Source: Xaviernesmea oryzae (GTDB lineage Bacteria; Pseudomonadota; Alphaproteobacteria; Rhizobiales; Rhizobiaceae). Taken from it: DNA of 64,000 nt. A program made the position numbers and the translations under genes. The stretch is from NCBI RefSeq assembly GCF_900109605.1, contig NZ_FOAM01000006.1, positions 124,001 through 188,000 of the forward strand. The letters are read 5' to 3'. Shown piece by piece: positions 36,817 through 46,087 of this stretch; the stretch's first letter is position 1; the number at the start of each line of letters is the position of its first letter. The notes beneath the pieces were generated by a model, which searched no databases, was not told the origin of the DNA, and saw nothing but the letters and a program-made list of their open reading frames with translations.

Positions 36817-37368
36817 TCAAACCTCCGCAGCCGCCTCCGCCAGCACGGCCAGAACATAAGGCGCGAAAGAGCGCCAGCATTCCACGCGGAAGTCCGTTTC
36901 GCCGGTGCGGTAGAGCACGATTTCGGCTTTGGACAGCACCGTGCGCGCGCAGGCGCCGATCGGGAAAACGGCAGGCGACAGGTTGAGCGGGCAGCCGCTG
37001 TTGAGAACGGCGGCAGCACCCGCGCCCGAGACGAGGATGGCGGCATTGCGGTGGGAGATATCCACGGCCGAATGCAGCACGCCTGCGCCGTCAAGCGCCT
37101 GCAGCAGCGGCGCTTCGCTCTCATCGATGACGAGCCATTCGTCCGGCCCGAGCCACAGCGCGTGGCGCTCGCCCTGTCGGGCGGCCCGCTTCGGCTGCGT
37201 CGGCAGGTCAAGGCCGAGCGCGGCGGAGAGTGCCGGCACCGCCTCCGGCTTGGCGCGCAAGGACAGGCGCGTGGCGGGGCCGGCCGGGGTGAGGCTGGCG
37301 CGCGCGGCGCCTGACGCATGGGCGGCCAGCGCGGGGCGGCGCGCGGCGGTGGCGAACGGGTCAGCCAT
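36817..37368 (-). CDS. soxG: Sarcosine oxidase, gamma subunit
   Basis: A 183-residue subunit of heterotetrameric sarcosine oxidase, with SoxG features: RLSLRAKPEAVPALSAALGL, LWLGPDEWLVI, VDISHRNAAILVSG and LNSGCPLNLSPAVFPIGACARTVLSKAEIVLYR. The fold resembles part of GcvT. Its ATG overlaps the soxA stop by eight bases, confirming a translationally coupled operon and fixing the start. The N-terminal 30 residues are Ala-rich. No clear terminator is seen downstream. Confidence 0.92.
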   Translation of the reverse strand: MADPFATAARRPALAAHASGAARASLTPAGPATRLSLRAKPEAVPALSAALGLDLPTQPKRAARQGERHALWLGPDEWLVIDESEAPLLQALDGAGVLHSAVDISHRNAAILVSGAGAAAVLNSGCPLNLSPAVFPIGACARTVLSKAEIVLYRTGETDFRVECWRSFAPYVLAVLAEAAAEV

Positions 37369-40354
37369 GGATACGGCCTCCTTCCTTGTCGATAAACACC
37401 ATGTCGGAGACTTCGACGGCAATCGTCCTGTCAGGCATGGGCACATAGAGCGTCTGGCCGAGCTTGGCGCGACCGCCGGCGACCACGGCCAGCGCGATCG
37501 AGCGCCCGGCATTCTCCGACCAATAGGCCGAGGTGACATGGCCGAGCATGGTCATCGGCTTCGGCTGGTTGGGATCGGCAACGATCTGCGCACCCTCCTC
37601 CAGCACGATGTTCGGGTCCTTGGTCAGAAGGCCGACCAGCTGCTTGCGGCCCTCACGAATGAGATCCGGTCGCTTGAGACCACGAATGCCGACGAAATCG
37701 GGCTTCTTCTTGCCGACAGCCCAGGCAAGGCCGGCATCGTCGGGCGTCAGCGTGCCGTCCGTATCCTGGCCGACGATGATATAGCCCTTTTCGGCGCGCA
37801 GGACGTGCATGGTCTCGGTGCCGTAGGGGCAGGCGCCGAAGGGCTCTGCGGCCTTGGCCACCGCTTCCCACACCGCCGCGCCATAATCGGCCGGCACGTT
37901 GATTTCATAGCCGAGCTCGCCGGTGAAGGAGACGCGGAAGAGCCGGGCCGGCACGCCGCAGACCTTGGCTTCGGCCACGCTCATATGCGGGAAGGCCTCG
38001 TTCGACAGATCGACGCCCTCGACCAGCGGCGCGACGATCTCGCGCGCCTTCGGTCCCTGCACGGCGATGACGGCCCATTGCTCGGTGGTGGAGGTCAGCC
38101 AGACATCGAGATGCGGGAATTCGGTCTGGAGATAGTCTTCCATATGATGCATCACACGCGGCGCGCCGCCGGTGGTGGTGGTCACGTGGAAGCGGTCCTC
38201 GGCGATGCGGCCGACGACGCCGTCGTCATAGACGAAGCCATCCTCGCGCAGCATGATGCCATAGCGGCAGCGGCCGGGCTTCAGCGTGTCCCAGCTGTTG
38301 GTGTAGATCAGATTGAGGAAGGCGGCGGCATCGGGGCCGACCACCTCGATCTTGCCGAGCGTGGAGGCGTTGAAATAGCCGGCACTGGTGCGCACGGTGC
38401 GGCATTCGCGGTTGACGGCCGCATGCATGTCTTCACCGGCGCGCGGATAATACCAGGCGCGTTTCCACTGGCCGACATCCTCGAAGGCCGCGCCATTGGC
38501 CTCTTCGACCGCATGCATCGGCGTCTTGCGCGTCGGATCGAAAATATCGCCGCGGGCATGGCCGATCAGCGTTCCGAAGGTGACGGGCGTATAGGGCGCG
38601 CGGAAGGTGGTGAGCCCTACCTCTGGAATGCCGCGTCCCAGCGCTTCCGCCGCAATCGCCAGGCCGTGCAGGTTCGACAGCTTGCCCTGGTCGGTTGCCA
38701 TGCCATTGGTGGTGAAGCGCTTGATATGCTCGATCGAATGCATGCCCTCGCGCACGGCGAGGCGAATGTCCTTGGCGCAGACATCGTTCTGGAAATCGAC
38801 GAAGGCCTTGACGCTGTCGTCGGGCCCCGCCCCATAGGCCGCGCCCGCCATGCCACCGGTCCAGGCGAACAGGTTGCGGCCGGCAGGCGTCGCCGCGGCT
38901 GCGCCATCATGGCCGGACTCGGCCGCCATCTTAACGCCGGCTGCCGTCGCCTCCTCCAGGATCGCCTGGAGATCGTCGGTGCCGTTGCAGGTGCCGACGG
39001 AGACGCAATCCTGGACATAATGGCCCGGCAGGAAGCGGCCGGTCGCCGCATCATAGGCCACCTTGCCGCGCGACTGCGAGAACATGTGGACGGACGGCGT
39101 CCAGCCGGAGGAGGTGATCAGCGCATCGATCGTGAATTTGCGCTTGGCGCTGCCACCATTCGGCACGACCGTCATCGAGGCCACACGCAGGCGGCCTGAT
39201 GTCGCGATGACGGCATGATCGGTGAAGACCTCGATGCCGAGCGAACGGGCCTGTTCGAGCAGGCCTTCGCCCGGCCGCATGCGGCTGTCGATAATGGCAA
39301 CGATTGAGACGCCAGCCCGCTTCAGGTCGAAGGCAGCCTCATAGGCCGAATCATGGGCGGTATAGACGCCGACCTTGCGGCCGACCGCAACGCCGAAATG
39401 GTTGAGATAGGTGCGCGCCGCCGAGGCGAGCAGAATGCCCGGACGATCATTGTCGGCGAAGACCATGTGCCGCTCGATCGAGCCAGTTGCGATGATCACG
39501 CGCTTGGCACGCACCTGCCAGAGCCGCTCTCGCGGGGCATTGGCTTCGGGACGGCTGATATGGTCGGTCACGCGCTCGGCCATCGCCACGAAATTCTGGG
39601 CGTAATAGCCAAAGGCCGTGGTGCGGCTCAAGAGGGTGACATTCTCCATGCCGACGAGTTCACGCGCCGTCTTCTGCGCCCAGGCATAACCGTTCTGGCC
39701 ATCGATTTCGGCGCCCGTATCGAAATGCAGCGCGCCACCAAGCTCTGGCTGCTCGTCGGCCAGGATCACGCTCGCACCCGAAAGTGCCGCCGCCCTGGCC
39801 GCCGCAAGCCCGGCCGCGCCGCCGCCGATGACCAGCACATCGCAATGGGCATAGCGGCAGGCATAGTGATCCGGATCTTCCTCCGTCGGCGAGACACCGA
39901 GGCCCGCCGCCTCGCGAATGCGCGGCTCATAGATCGAGGCCCAGGCCTGCTTCGGCCACATGAAGGTCTTGTAGTAGAAGCCGGCGGCAAAGAAGGGCGA
40001 GAGCGCATCATTGACGCCGCCCAGGTCGAAGGACAGAGAGGGATAACGGTTCTGCGACCCCACCTTCATCCCGTCGAAGACTTCCTGCACGGTGGCGCGA
40101 ACGTTCGGCTGGCTGCGGGCAGTGTCGCGCGACACGTTGATCAGCGCGTTGGGTTCCTCCGGCCCGGCGGAAACGACGCCGCGCGGCCGGTGATATTTGA
40201 ACGAGCGGCCCATGAGATGCACGCCATTGGCAAGCAGTGCCGAAGCCACCGTATCGCCCGCAAGCGCGGTATAGCTGCGCCCGTCGAAGGAGAAGCGCGC
40301 GGTTTTGGCGGGGGTGAGCCGGCCCGCGCCGGCAATGCGGTTGGCGCCCGTCAT
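37361..40354 (-). CDS. soxA: Sarcosine oxidase, alpha subunit
   Basis: A 997-residue subunit, typical length. The N-terminal part has the small ferredoxin-like segment (RFSFDGRSYTALAGDTVASALLANGVHLMGRSFKYHRPRG). Residues about 170-480 form an FAD/NAD(P)-binding domain (DVLVIGGGAAGLAAARAAALSGASVILADEQPELGG). The C-terminal 380 residues are a GcvT-like, tetrahydrofolate-binding domain. The complex oxidises sarcosine to glycine and hydrogen peroxide and passes the methylene group to tetrahydrofolate in the cytoplasm. It overlaps soxD by four bases and soxG by eight. Confidence 0.96.
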   Translation of the reverse strand: MTGANRIAGAGRLTPAKTARFSFDGRSYTALAGDTVASALLANGVHLMGRSFKYHRPRGVVSAGPEEPNALINVSRDTARSQPNVRATVQEVFDGMKVGSQNRYPSLSFDLGGVNDALSPFFAAGFYYKTFMWPKQAWASIYEPRIREAAGLGVSPTEEDPDHYACRYAHCDVLVIGGGAAGLAAARAAALSGASVILADEQPELGGALHFDTGAEIDGQNGYAWAQKTARELVGMENVTLLSRTTAFGYYAQNFVAMAERVTDHISRPEANAPRERLWQVRAKRVIIATGSIERHMVFADNDRPGILLASAARTYLNHFGVAVGRKVGVYTAHDSAYEAAFDLKRAGVSIVAIIDSRMRPGEGLLEQARSLGIEVFTDHAVIATSGRLRVASMTVVPNGGSAKRKFTIDALITSSGWTPSVHMFSQSRGKVAYDAATGRFLPGHYVQDCVSVGTCNGTDDLQAILEEATAAGVKMAAESGHDGAAAATPAGRNLFAWTGGMAGAAYGAGPDDSVKAFVDFQNDVCAKDIRLAVREGMHSIEHIKRFTTNGMATDQGKLSNLHGLAIAAEALGRGIPEVGLTTFRAPYTPVTFGTLIGHARGDIFDPTRKTPMHAVEEANGAAFEDVGQWKRAWYYPRAGEDMHAAVNRECRTVRTSAGYFNASTLGKIEVVGPDAAAFLNLIYTNSWDTLKPGRCRYGIMLREDGFVYDDGVVGRIAEDRFHVTTTTGGAPRVMHHMEDYLQTEFPHLDVWLTSTTEQWAVIAVQGPKAREIVAPLVEGVDLSNEAFPHMSVAEAKVCGVPARLFRVSFTGELGYEINVPADYGAAVWEAVAKAAEPFGACPYGTETMHVLRAEKGYIIVGQDTDGTLTPDDAGLAWAVGKKKPDFVGIRGLKRPDLIREGRKQLVGLLTKDPNIVLEEGAQIVADPNQPKPMTMLGHVTSAYWSENAGRSIALAVVAGGRAKLGQTLYVPMPDRTIAVEVSDMVFIDKEGGRIHG

Positions 40355-40713
40355 TCGGCTCGTCCTTCCGTGGCTTCATAGGTTTCGACAGGGCGGCTAT
40401 CGGCCGGCAGCGCTGGCGCGACGCCCGGCGCCGGGCTCAGATCCGGTTTGGGCTCGCCCGCCTTGTAGGTCATCACGAATTTGTCGCTCACCGTGTCGCG
40501 CACGGCATTGAAGAAGCGGCCGCAGCCATGGATATGGCGCCAGCGCTCATAGATGAGGCCCTTGGGATTGTCGCGCAGGAAGAAGTAGTCGGCGAATTCC
40601 TCGTCCGAAATCGCGGCGATATTGGCGGGACGGGCGATATGGGCATCGCCGGCGGCGCGGAACTCCAGTTCAGAGCGGTCCTCCCCGCAATAGGGGCAAT
40701 GGATCAACAGCAT
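40351..40713 (-). CDS. soxD: Sarcosine oxidase, delta subunit
   Basis: A 120-residue zinc-binding subunit. Ligands expected from the known family are visible: C6 and C9 (HCPYCGEDRSELEF) and H60/C64 (RHIHGCGRFFNAVRDT). The C-terminal 30 residues are a Pro/Ala-rich extension beyond the roughly 90-residue core. The start codon lies 49 bases after soxB; its stop overlaps soxA (ATGA). Confidence 0.95.
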   Translation of the reverse strand: MLLIHCPYCGEDRSELEFRAAGDAHIARPANIAAISDEEFADYFFLRDNPKGLIYERWRHIHGCGRFFNAVRDTVSDKFVMTYKAGEPKPDLSPAPGVAPALPADSRPVETYEATEGRAE

Positions 40714-40762
40714 GGGCTTTTCCTGATCAATTCGGTTCGGCGCGAGGCGGCGGAGGCCGCGC

Positions 40763-42016
40763 TCAATGCGCCACGGCGGCGGCGGCGGCTTCGTCGATCA
40801 GCCGCCCGGTGCGGAAGCGGTCGAGCGTCAGCCCAGCGGCGAGGCGATGCGGCTCGCCACGCGCAATCAGATGCGCGAAGAGATGGGCCGAGCCGGGCGT
40901 CGCCTTGAAGCCGCCGGTGCCCCAGCCACAATTGACGAAGAGGTTCGGCACCGGGGTCACGCCCTGGATCGGCGAGCGATCTGGCGTGTTGTCGGTGATC
41001 CCGCCCCATTGGCGCATCATCTTGACCCGGCGGAAGATCGGGAACAGCTCGCAGATCGCATCCAGCGTATGGGTGATGATCTGCAGCCCGCCGGTCTGGG
41101 AATAGGAATTGAACTGATCGGTGCCGGCGCCGATGACCAGTTCGCCCTTGTCCGATTGCGAGATATAGGCATGCACCGTGTTGGACATGACCACGCAGGG
41201 GAAGATCGGCTTCAGCGGCTCGGAGACAAGCGCCTGCAGCGGATTGGACTGCAAGGGCAGGCGCACATCGGCCATGGCCAGCACCATCGAATTATGGCCT
41301 GATGCGGACACGCCAATCTTCTTCGCGCCGATGAAGCCCTTGGTGGTCTCCACGCCGGTCACCGCGCCATCGGGACCGCGCCGGATGGCCTTGACCTCGC
41401 AATTTTGGATGACGTGGACGCCGCGATCGGACGCCGCGCGGGCATAGCCCCAGGCAACCGCATCGTGGCGCGCGGTGCCGCCGCGCCGCTGCAGCGCCGC
41501 GCCGTTGATCGGATAGCGGGCGCTCGCCGAAATATCGAGCGGCGGGCAGTAATCCTTGGCCTGTTCCGGCGTCAGCCATTCATTGTCGATGCCGTAGAGC
41601 CGGTTGGCATGGATATGGCGCTTGAACACTTGGCTGTCGTGAATGTTGTGCGACAGCATCATCACGCCACGCGGCGAATACATGACGTTGTAATTGAGCT
41701 CCTGACTCAGCCCTTCCCAGAGCTTGAGCGAATGCTCGTAGATGTCCATGCTCTCTTCATAGAGATAGTTGGAGCGGATGATCGTGGTGTTGCGGCCGGT
41801 ATTGCCGCCGCCGAGCCAGCCCTTCTCGATCACCGCGACATTGGTGATGCCATGCTCCTTGGCGAGATAATAGGCAGCACCCAGGCCATGGCCGCCGCCG
41901 CCGATGATGATCACATCATACTGGCTGCGCGGCTCGGGCGAGGTCCACTGCGCCTCCCAGCCTTTATGCGCCCGCATGGCCTCGCGCGCGACGGCGAAAA
42001 CCGAATATTTGCGCAT
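40763..42016 (-). CDS. soxB: Sarcosine oxidase, beta subunit
   Basis: A 417-residue flavoprotein, the catalytic subunit with FAD and covalent FMN in characterised homologues. The dinucleotide-binding motif is YDVIIIGGGGHGLGAAYYLAKEHGITNVAVIEKGWLGGGNTGRNTTIIRSNYLYEES. Near the C-terminus is DRSPIQGVTPVPNLFVNCGWGTGGFKATPGSAHLFAHLIA. It is the first gene of soxBDAG; glyA and folate genes often found with it are absent here. The upstream region has an 11-base direct repeat that may bind a regulator. Confidence 0.96.
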   Translation of the reverse strand: MRKYSVFAVAREAMRAHKGWEAQWTSPEPRSQYDVIIIGGGGHGLGAAYYLAKEHGITNVAVIEKGWLGGGNTGRNTTIIRSNYLYEESMDIYEHSLKLWEGLSQELNYNVMYSPRGVMMLSHNIHDSQVFKRHIHANRLYGIDNEWLTPEQAKDYCPPLDISASARYPINGAALQRRGGTARHDAVAWGYARAASDRGVHVIQNCEVKAIRRGPDGAVTGVETTKGFIGAKKIGVSASGHNSMVLAMADVRLPLQSNPLQALVSEPLKPIFPCVVMSNTVHAYISQSDKGELVIGAGTDQFNSYSQTGGLQIITHTLDAICELFPIFRRVKMMRQWGGITDNTPDRSPIQGVTPVPNLFVNCGWGTGGFKATPGSAHLFAHLIARGEPHRLAAGLTLDRFRTGRLIDEAAAAAVAH

Positions 42017-42118
42017 GTGCCGATCTCCTTATCTGATCTTGCCGAGCCTGATCCTGCAGGCTCCGCCGGCGCGGCGACGCATCTGCGCGCCCTGTTCTTG
42101 GCCTAGACATCGCAGATC

Positions 42119-42153
42119 CTTTCGCGACGCAACGTCTCTTTTGCGACGTCGCA
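42119..42153. promoter_or_regulatory. Direct repeat and palindrome between soxB and the cyclase gene
   Basis: CTTTCGCGACG (42119-42129) and CTTTTGCGACG (42138-42148) match at 10 of 11 positions with a 19-base period. The second overlaps the perfect palindrome TGCGACGTCGCA (42142-42153). Direct repeats about two helical turns apart are typical of AraC/GlxA-family activators, which control sox genes in other proteobacteria. The region lies between two divergent genes, so it could control either. No regulator gene is adjacent. Confidence 0.4.
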
Positions 42154-42298
42154 TGCACGAAGTTTCGACAAGGCTGATGCGCGCGGCTTTTTGACGGCGG
42201 TTTGGGCGGCAAATCAGATTGACCTTGTACAGCCTGCCGGGCTTTATGCCCGAAGGCCGTGCCTTTTGCAGGCCGGGCGCGCGTGAGGTGCTCCAGCC

Positions 42299-43894
42299 AT
42301 GATCGAGACGAAAACCGCGCATTCCGTCCGCCGCATTGGGCGCCTGGTGATCATCATGGTCGTCTTGTTGCTGACGGGCCTGCCGCTTGCCGTCTGGCTG
42401 GATGTCGATGCGCTGTCGCGCACAGCGCTCGGACGTCAGGCGCATGACATGAGCTCGCTGATCAGCTCCATCAGGGGCTACTATGCCAGCAATGTCGTCG
42501 GCCGCATCCAGGCCGCCCATGCCAGCGGCATCGGCCAGGAGACGGTGCTCAGCCATAATTATGCGGCGATCCCCGGCGCTATCCCCATCCCGGCGACGCT
42601 TTCGCTCGAGCTGGGCGACGTCATACGCGAGCAGCAGGCCAATATCACCTACCGCTTCGTCTCGGACCTGCCCTTCAAGAACCGCGCACCGCACAATCTC
42701 GATGCCTTCGAAAACGCGGCGCTGACGGCCCTGCGCGCCGATGCCCAACAGACCCTTACTGATCTCACGCGCGCCGGCCTCACCAACACGCTGCGGCTCG
42801 TCACCCCGGTGATCATGGGCGCGGCCTGCGTCGCCTGCCACAACAGCCATCCGGAAAGCCCGAAAACGGACTGGAAGGTGGGCGATGTGCGCGGCATCCA
42901 AGAGGTGATCATCCGCCAGCCGCTCGCCAGCAATATCTTCGCCTTCAAGTTCCTGCTGGCCTATTTCGTGCTGATGGCCGCCTTCGGTGCCATCGTCATC
43001 CTCCTGCAGAAACGCCAGACGGCGACGATCCGCGCCGTCAACCGGGAACTCGAATCGACCAACGACTTCCTGGCGGCGATCTCGCTGAAGATCTCACGCT
43101 ATCTCTCGCCGCAGATCTACAAGAGCATCTTCAGCGGCCAGAAGGACGTCGTGGTCCATACCGAGCGCAAGCGGCTGACCATCTTCTTCTCCGACATCAA
43201 GGATTTCACCGCCACCACGGAGCGGCTGCAGCCGGAAGCGCTGACCGAGATGCTCAACGACTATCTGACGGAAATGTCGGCGATCGCGCTCAAGCACGGG
43301 GGCACGGTCGACAAGTTCATCGGCGACGCCATGCTGGTCTTCTTCGGCGATCCGGACACGCATGGGCCGGTGGAGGATGCGAAGGCCTGCCTGCGCATGG
43401 CGGTGGACATGCAGCAGCGGCTGGGCGAACTGAAGGAGCGCTGGCGCCGGCGGGGCACGGAACAGCCCTTCGTCGTGCGGATGGGCATCAACACGGGCTA
43501 TTGCAATGTCGGCAATTTCGGCTCGAGCGACCGGATGGACTATACGATCATCGGCGCAGAGGCCAATCTGGCCGCCCGTCTCCAATCAATCGCCGATGGC
43601 GGACGCATCGTCATGAGCTACGAAACCTACTCTCTGGTCGCCGACATCGTCATCGCCCATCCCCTGCCGCCGATCACCATGAAGGGCATTCCGCGCGAAG
43701 TGGTGCCCTATGCGGTGGAAGGGCTGGTGGATCTTGGCGAGGGCAGCCGGATCCTCAGCGAACATGTTACCGGCCTCGACCTGCATCTCGATCTTGGCCG
43801 GCTGGAGCCTGGCGAGCGCTCCCGCGCGCATTCGGCGTTGAAGGCGGCAATCGACGCGATCGAGCAGGCGGGCGATTCGCCGGCACGGCCGTGA
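42299..43894 (+). CDS. Class III adenylate cyclase with periplasmic haem-type (DUF3365) sensor
   Basis: A 531-residue membrane sensor cyclase. Residues about 17-37 are a first membrane helix. About 45-215 is a DUF3365/Tll0287-like domain with a c-type haem motif C177-V-A-C180-H181 (GAACVACHNSHPES). A second membrane helix (FKFLLAYFVLMAAFGAIVILL) follows. The cyclase domain (about 280-470) has metal Asp D299 (FFSDIKDFT) and D343 (DKFIGDAMLVFFG), adenine-directing K339, and DYTIIGAEANLAARLQ with transition-state Asn/Arg. It should turn a periplasmic redox, oxygen or NO signal into cytoplasmic cAMP. Divergent from soxB. Confidence 0.88.
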   Translation: MIETKTAHSVRRIGRLVIIMVVLLLTGLPLAVWLDVDALSRTALGRQAHDMSSLISSIRGYYASNVVGRIQAAHASGIGQETVLSHNYAAIPGAIPIPATLSLELGDVIREQQANITYRFVSDLPFKNRAPHNLDAFENAALTALRADAQQTLTDLTRAGLTNTLRLVTPVIMGAACVACHNSHPESPKTDWKVGDVRGIQEVIIRQPLASNIFAFKFLLAYFVLMAAFGAIVILLQKRQTATIRAVNRELESTNDFLAAISLKISRYLSPQIYKSIFSGQKDVVVHTERKRLTIFFSDIKDFTATTERLQPEALTEMLNDYLTEMSAIALKHGGTVDKFIGDAMLVFFGDPDTHGPVEDAKACLRMAVDMQQRLGELKERWRRRGTEQPFVVRMGINTGYCNVGNFGSSDRMDYTIIGAEANLAARLQSIADGGRIVMSYETYSLVADIVIAHPLPPITMKGIPREVVPYAVEGLVDLGEGSRILSEHVTGLDLHLDLGRLEPGERSRAHSALKAAIDAIEQAGDSPARP

Positions 43895-44181
43895 AGCCTT
43901 CGGTTAAACAGCTTCATCACGCGAAGGAGGTCTGAGGATAGCGAAAATGCGCGGCACGCTTTGCCAAAGCGCGGTTTTTCGCCGGGCAGGCGGATTGCCA
44001 TCTGGACTCCTGGGGTCCCTTCTGCTATTTCCGCTCACCAATCGCAGGGCAGGTGCCCGCGCGAGCGTTTTTCTTTTGCCATCGTGAGCGATGCCGCCAG
44101 AGAGAAAAATCGCCGGCGCATGCTGCCTTTCGCCAGAACTCGGCCTTGGCCATTCAAACACTCTAAAGGAACGTGATTCTC

Positions 44182-44415
44182 GTGCAGGTACTCGTCCGCG
44201 ATAACAATGTCGACCAGGCGCTCCGCGCTCTGAAGAAGAAGATGCAGCGCGAAGGCATCTTCCGCGAAATGAAAATGCGCGATTTTTACGAAAAGCCGTC
44301 TCAGAAGCGTGCCCGCGAAAAGGCTGAAGCCGTTCGCCGCGTTCGCAAGCTGGCCCGCAAGCGCGCGCAGCGCGAAGGCCTGGTCAGCGCCACGGGCCGC
44401 CCGGGCGCCCGCTGA
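44182..44415 (+). CDS. rpsU: 30S ribosomal protein S21
   Basis: A 77-residue basic protein with the standard alphaproteobacterial S21 sequence ([20 protein letters not shown]..., [30 protein letters not shown]). It takes part in initiation through contact with the 3' end of 16S rRNA. The start is GTG at 44182 with AAAGGA 11 bases upstream; an earlier GTG at 44173 is only 2 bases from that site and adds three residues absent from the family. Confidence 0.97.
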   Translation: MQVLVRDNNVDQALRALKKKMQREGIFREMKMRDFYEKPSQKRAREKAEAVRRVRKLARKRAQREGLVSATGRPGAR

Positions 44416-44424
44416 GCAGACGTC

Positions 44425-44450
44425 AGGCGCTTCGGATGAAGCGCCTCTGG
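44425..44450 (+). terminator. Probable terminator of rpsU
   Basis: A 9-bp stem AGGCGCTTC/GAAGCGCCT with tetraloop GGAT, followed by CTGGACTTTCT. It lies 9 bases after the rpsU stop. The U-run is weak. Confidence 0.55.
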
Positions 44451-45050
44451 ACTTTCTGATGGAGAGAGCGTCGCGCGCCGAGAAGGCGCATCAGCGGCGC
44501 TCTGTTCATGTTTGGCTTCTGCTTTACAGTTGTCTGGCCACGATCCTTGCCCGTCAGGATCTTCGACGTGAATTGCCAGGCCGCGCCTGCTTTTCGCCGC
44601 GTTTGCGCCGCAAGCGTGAGAAGCGATTCGTGTGACGGTAGTTTTTTGGAGCCATGGCCCGTCACCCTGCCCTCACACTGAGGCCGATGGGCAGCACCTT
44701 GGCCGCATCATTCGATGACGGAGGTGCCGGACATCCGGCCTCCCATATGCGCCCGTTGGATAGGACCCGATCCGCCGGCGCAATCCGCGTCAATCCGGCT
44801 GTCCGGGCGACGATGGACCCGTCCCGGCATGGCGCTCGACACATGGCGCGCGCGGACATGATACGCCTTACCCCTCGATGGGGAGGCGTTGGCCAGCAGA
44901 CCTAAGAGGTCTTCAGGCCTCTCAAAGGGTGGTGCCGCAGCGTCGTTCAGCGATTTGAGCTTGATCAGAGCGGCGCAATCGGACAGGACAAGCCGGAGAT
45001 CGACCGTCTGCAGGACGGCGCCGGGCAGATTCGGACATGAGGGATCGACT
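44451..45050. other. Long gene-free interval between rpsU and the TPR lipoprotein
   Basis: I see no convincing gene in about 600 bases. Open frames at 44423-44665 (minus) and 44654-44905 (plus) lack recognisable content. Small inverted repeats around 44895-44935 (AGACCT-AAG-AGGTCT) could form RNA structure. It may hold a long leader or a small RNA. Confidence 0.4.
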
Positions 45051-45938
45051 TTGACGACTGTGGGCATTGCAGGCTGGAGCGGCATCATCGGCGACAAAAT
45101 CGGCGCGTTGGCGCCCCATCTCGGCAAGACGGCCGCTGCCGGCCTTCTTCTCATGGGCGCAGCTCTCCTGTCCGGCTGCCAGACCGATACGGGCGGCGAT
45201 ATGATGAAGGTCGAGCGAGCCCAAGGCTCCGACCAGAACATCGCCTCGCTCTCTGCGGTCATTGCCGCCAATCCGAACGATCCCGAAGCCTATAATGTCC
45301 GCGGCTCGGCTTACGGCCGCGCCGGCGAGTTCCGCCGCGCGCTGTCCGACTTCAACCGCGCGCTGGAACTCAATCCGCGCTTCTACCAAGCCTATGCGAA
45401 CCGGGCTCTGGTCGAGCGCAATATGGGCGATCAGGCCTCGGCGCTGAAGGATTACAACGCCGCGCTGCAGATCAATGCGCGCTATGACGTCGCCTATATC
45501 GGCCGCGGCAATCTCTATCGCCAAGCCGGCCGCCTCGACCAGGCCTTTGCCGACTTCAACCAGGCGATCCAGAACGAAACCACCGATCCGCGCGCCTATC
45601 ACAATCGCGGCCTGATCTATCAGGCCCGCAAGCAGCACAATCAGGCGATCGAGGATTTCTCGACGGCGATCTCGCTCTCCTCGACTTCGCCAGAGCCCTA
45701 TAACGGCCGTGGCATTTCCTATCTGGCGCTCGGCGACGACGACAACGCCTTCTCGGATTTCAATACCGCGATCAACCTCAACGGCAATGTCGCCGAAAGC
45801 TGGGCCAACCAGGCGCTGGTCTATGAGCGCCGTGGCGACAAGGCGAAGGCTGCACGTTCCTATTCCCACGCGCTTCAGCTCGATCCGAAATACGAGCCGG
45901 CCCGCGCAGGCCTCGCCCGCGTCAAGGGCGGCGCCTGA
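45051..45938 (+). CDS. TPR-repeat lipoprotein
   Basis: A 295-residue protein. A hydrophobic segment with a lipobox (LLLMGAALLSGC-Q) predicts lipid anchoring after cleavage by signal peptidase II. It continues as about six tetratricopeptide repeats (NPNDPEAYNVRGSAYGRAGEFRRALSDFNRALELNP and copies ending LQLDPKYEPARAGLAR). TPR lipoproteins of this kind (NlpI-like) scaffold envelope enzymes. I chose the TTG at 45051 because GAGGGA lies 6 bases before it. In that case about 25 residues precede the hydrophobic stretch, longer than usual, so a later start is conceivable. Confidence 0.85.
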   Translation: MTTVGIAGWSGIIGDKIGALAPHLGKTAAAGLLLMGAALLSGCQTDTGGDMMKVERAQGSDQNIASLSAVIAANPNDPEAYNVRGSAYGRAGEFRRALSDFNRALELNPRFYQAYANRALVERNMGDQASALKDYNAALQINARYDVAYIGRGNLYRQAGRLDQAFADFNQAIQNETTDPRAYHNRGLIYQARKQHNQAIEDFSTAISLSSTSPEPYNGRGISYLALGDDDNAFSDFNTAINLNGNVAESWANQALVYERRGDKAKAARSYSHALQLDPKYEPARAGLARVKGGA

Positions 45939-46043
45939 GGGCGGACCGGCCGGGTCAGGACACGGGCTGCTTCGGGGTTAGCGCGTGGACCTTCAACATG
46001 AGCGGCCAGTTTAGGGCCGCCTCGTGCGAGGAATAGGCTCGTC

Positions 46044-46073
46044 TCTCGGCCCGAACGCCGTGCCGGGCCGAGA
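46044..46073. terminator. Hairpin between convergent genes, possible terminator
   Basis: A 10-bp perfect stem TCTCGGCCCG/CGGGCCGAGA with a 10-base loop, between the TPR gene and the convergent cytochrome oxidase subunit gene. No T-run directly follows on either strand. Confidence 0.4.
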
Positions 46074-46087
46074 AGCCGAGGCCTTTG

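Noticed and set aside
36929..39199. A 756-codon plus-strand frame antiparallel to soxA/soxG
   Set aside because: The sox subunits are certain from motifs and overlapping starts and stops; the antisense frame has no domains.
44423..44665. An 80-codon basic minus-strand frame convergent with rpsU
   Set aside because: A GTG start with only a marginal Shine-Dalgarno, overlaps the rpsU terminator, and no family recognised.
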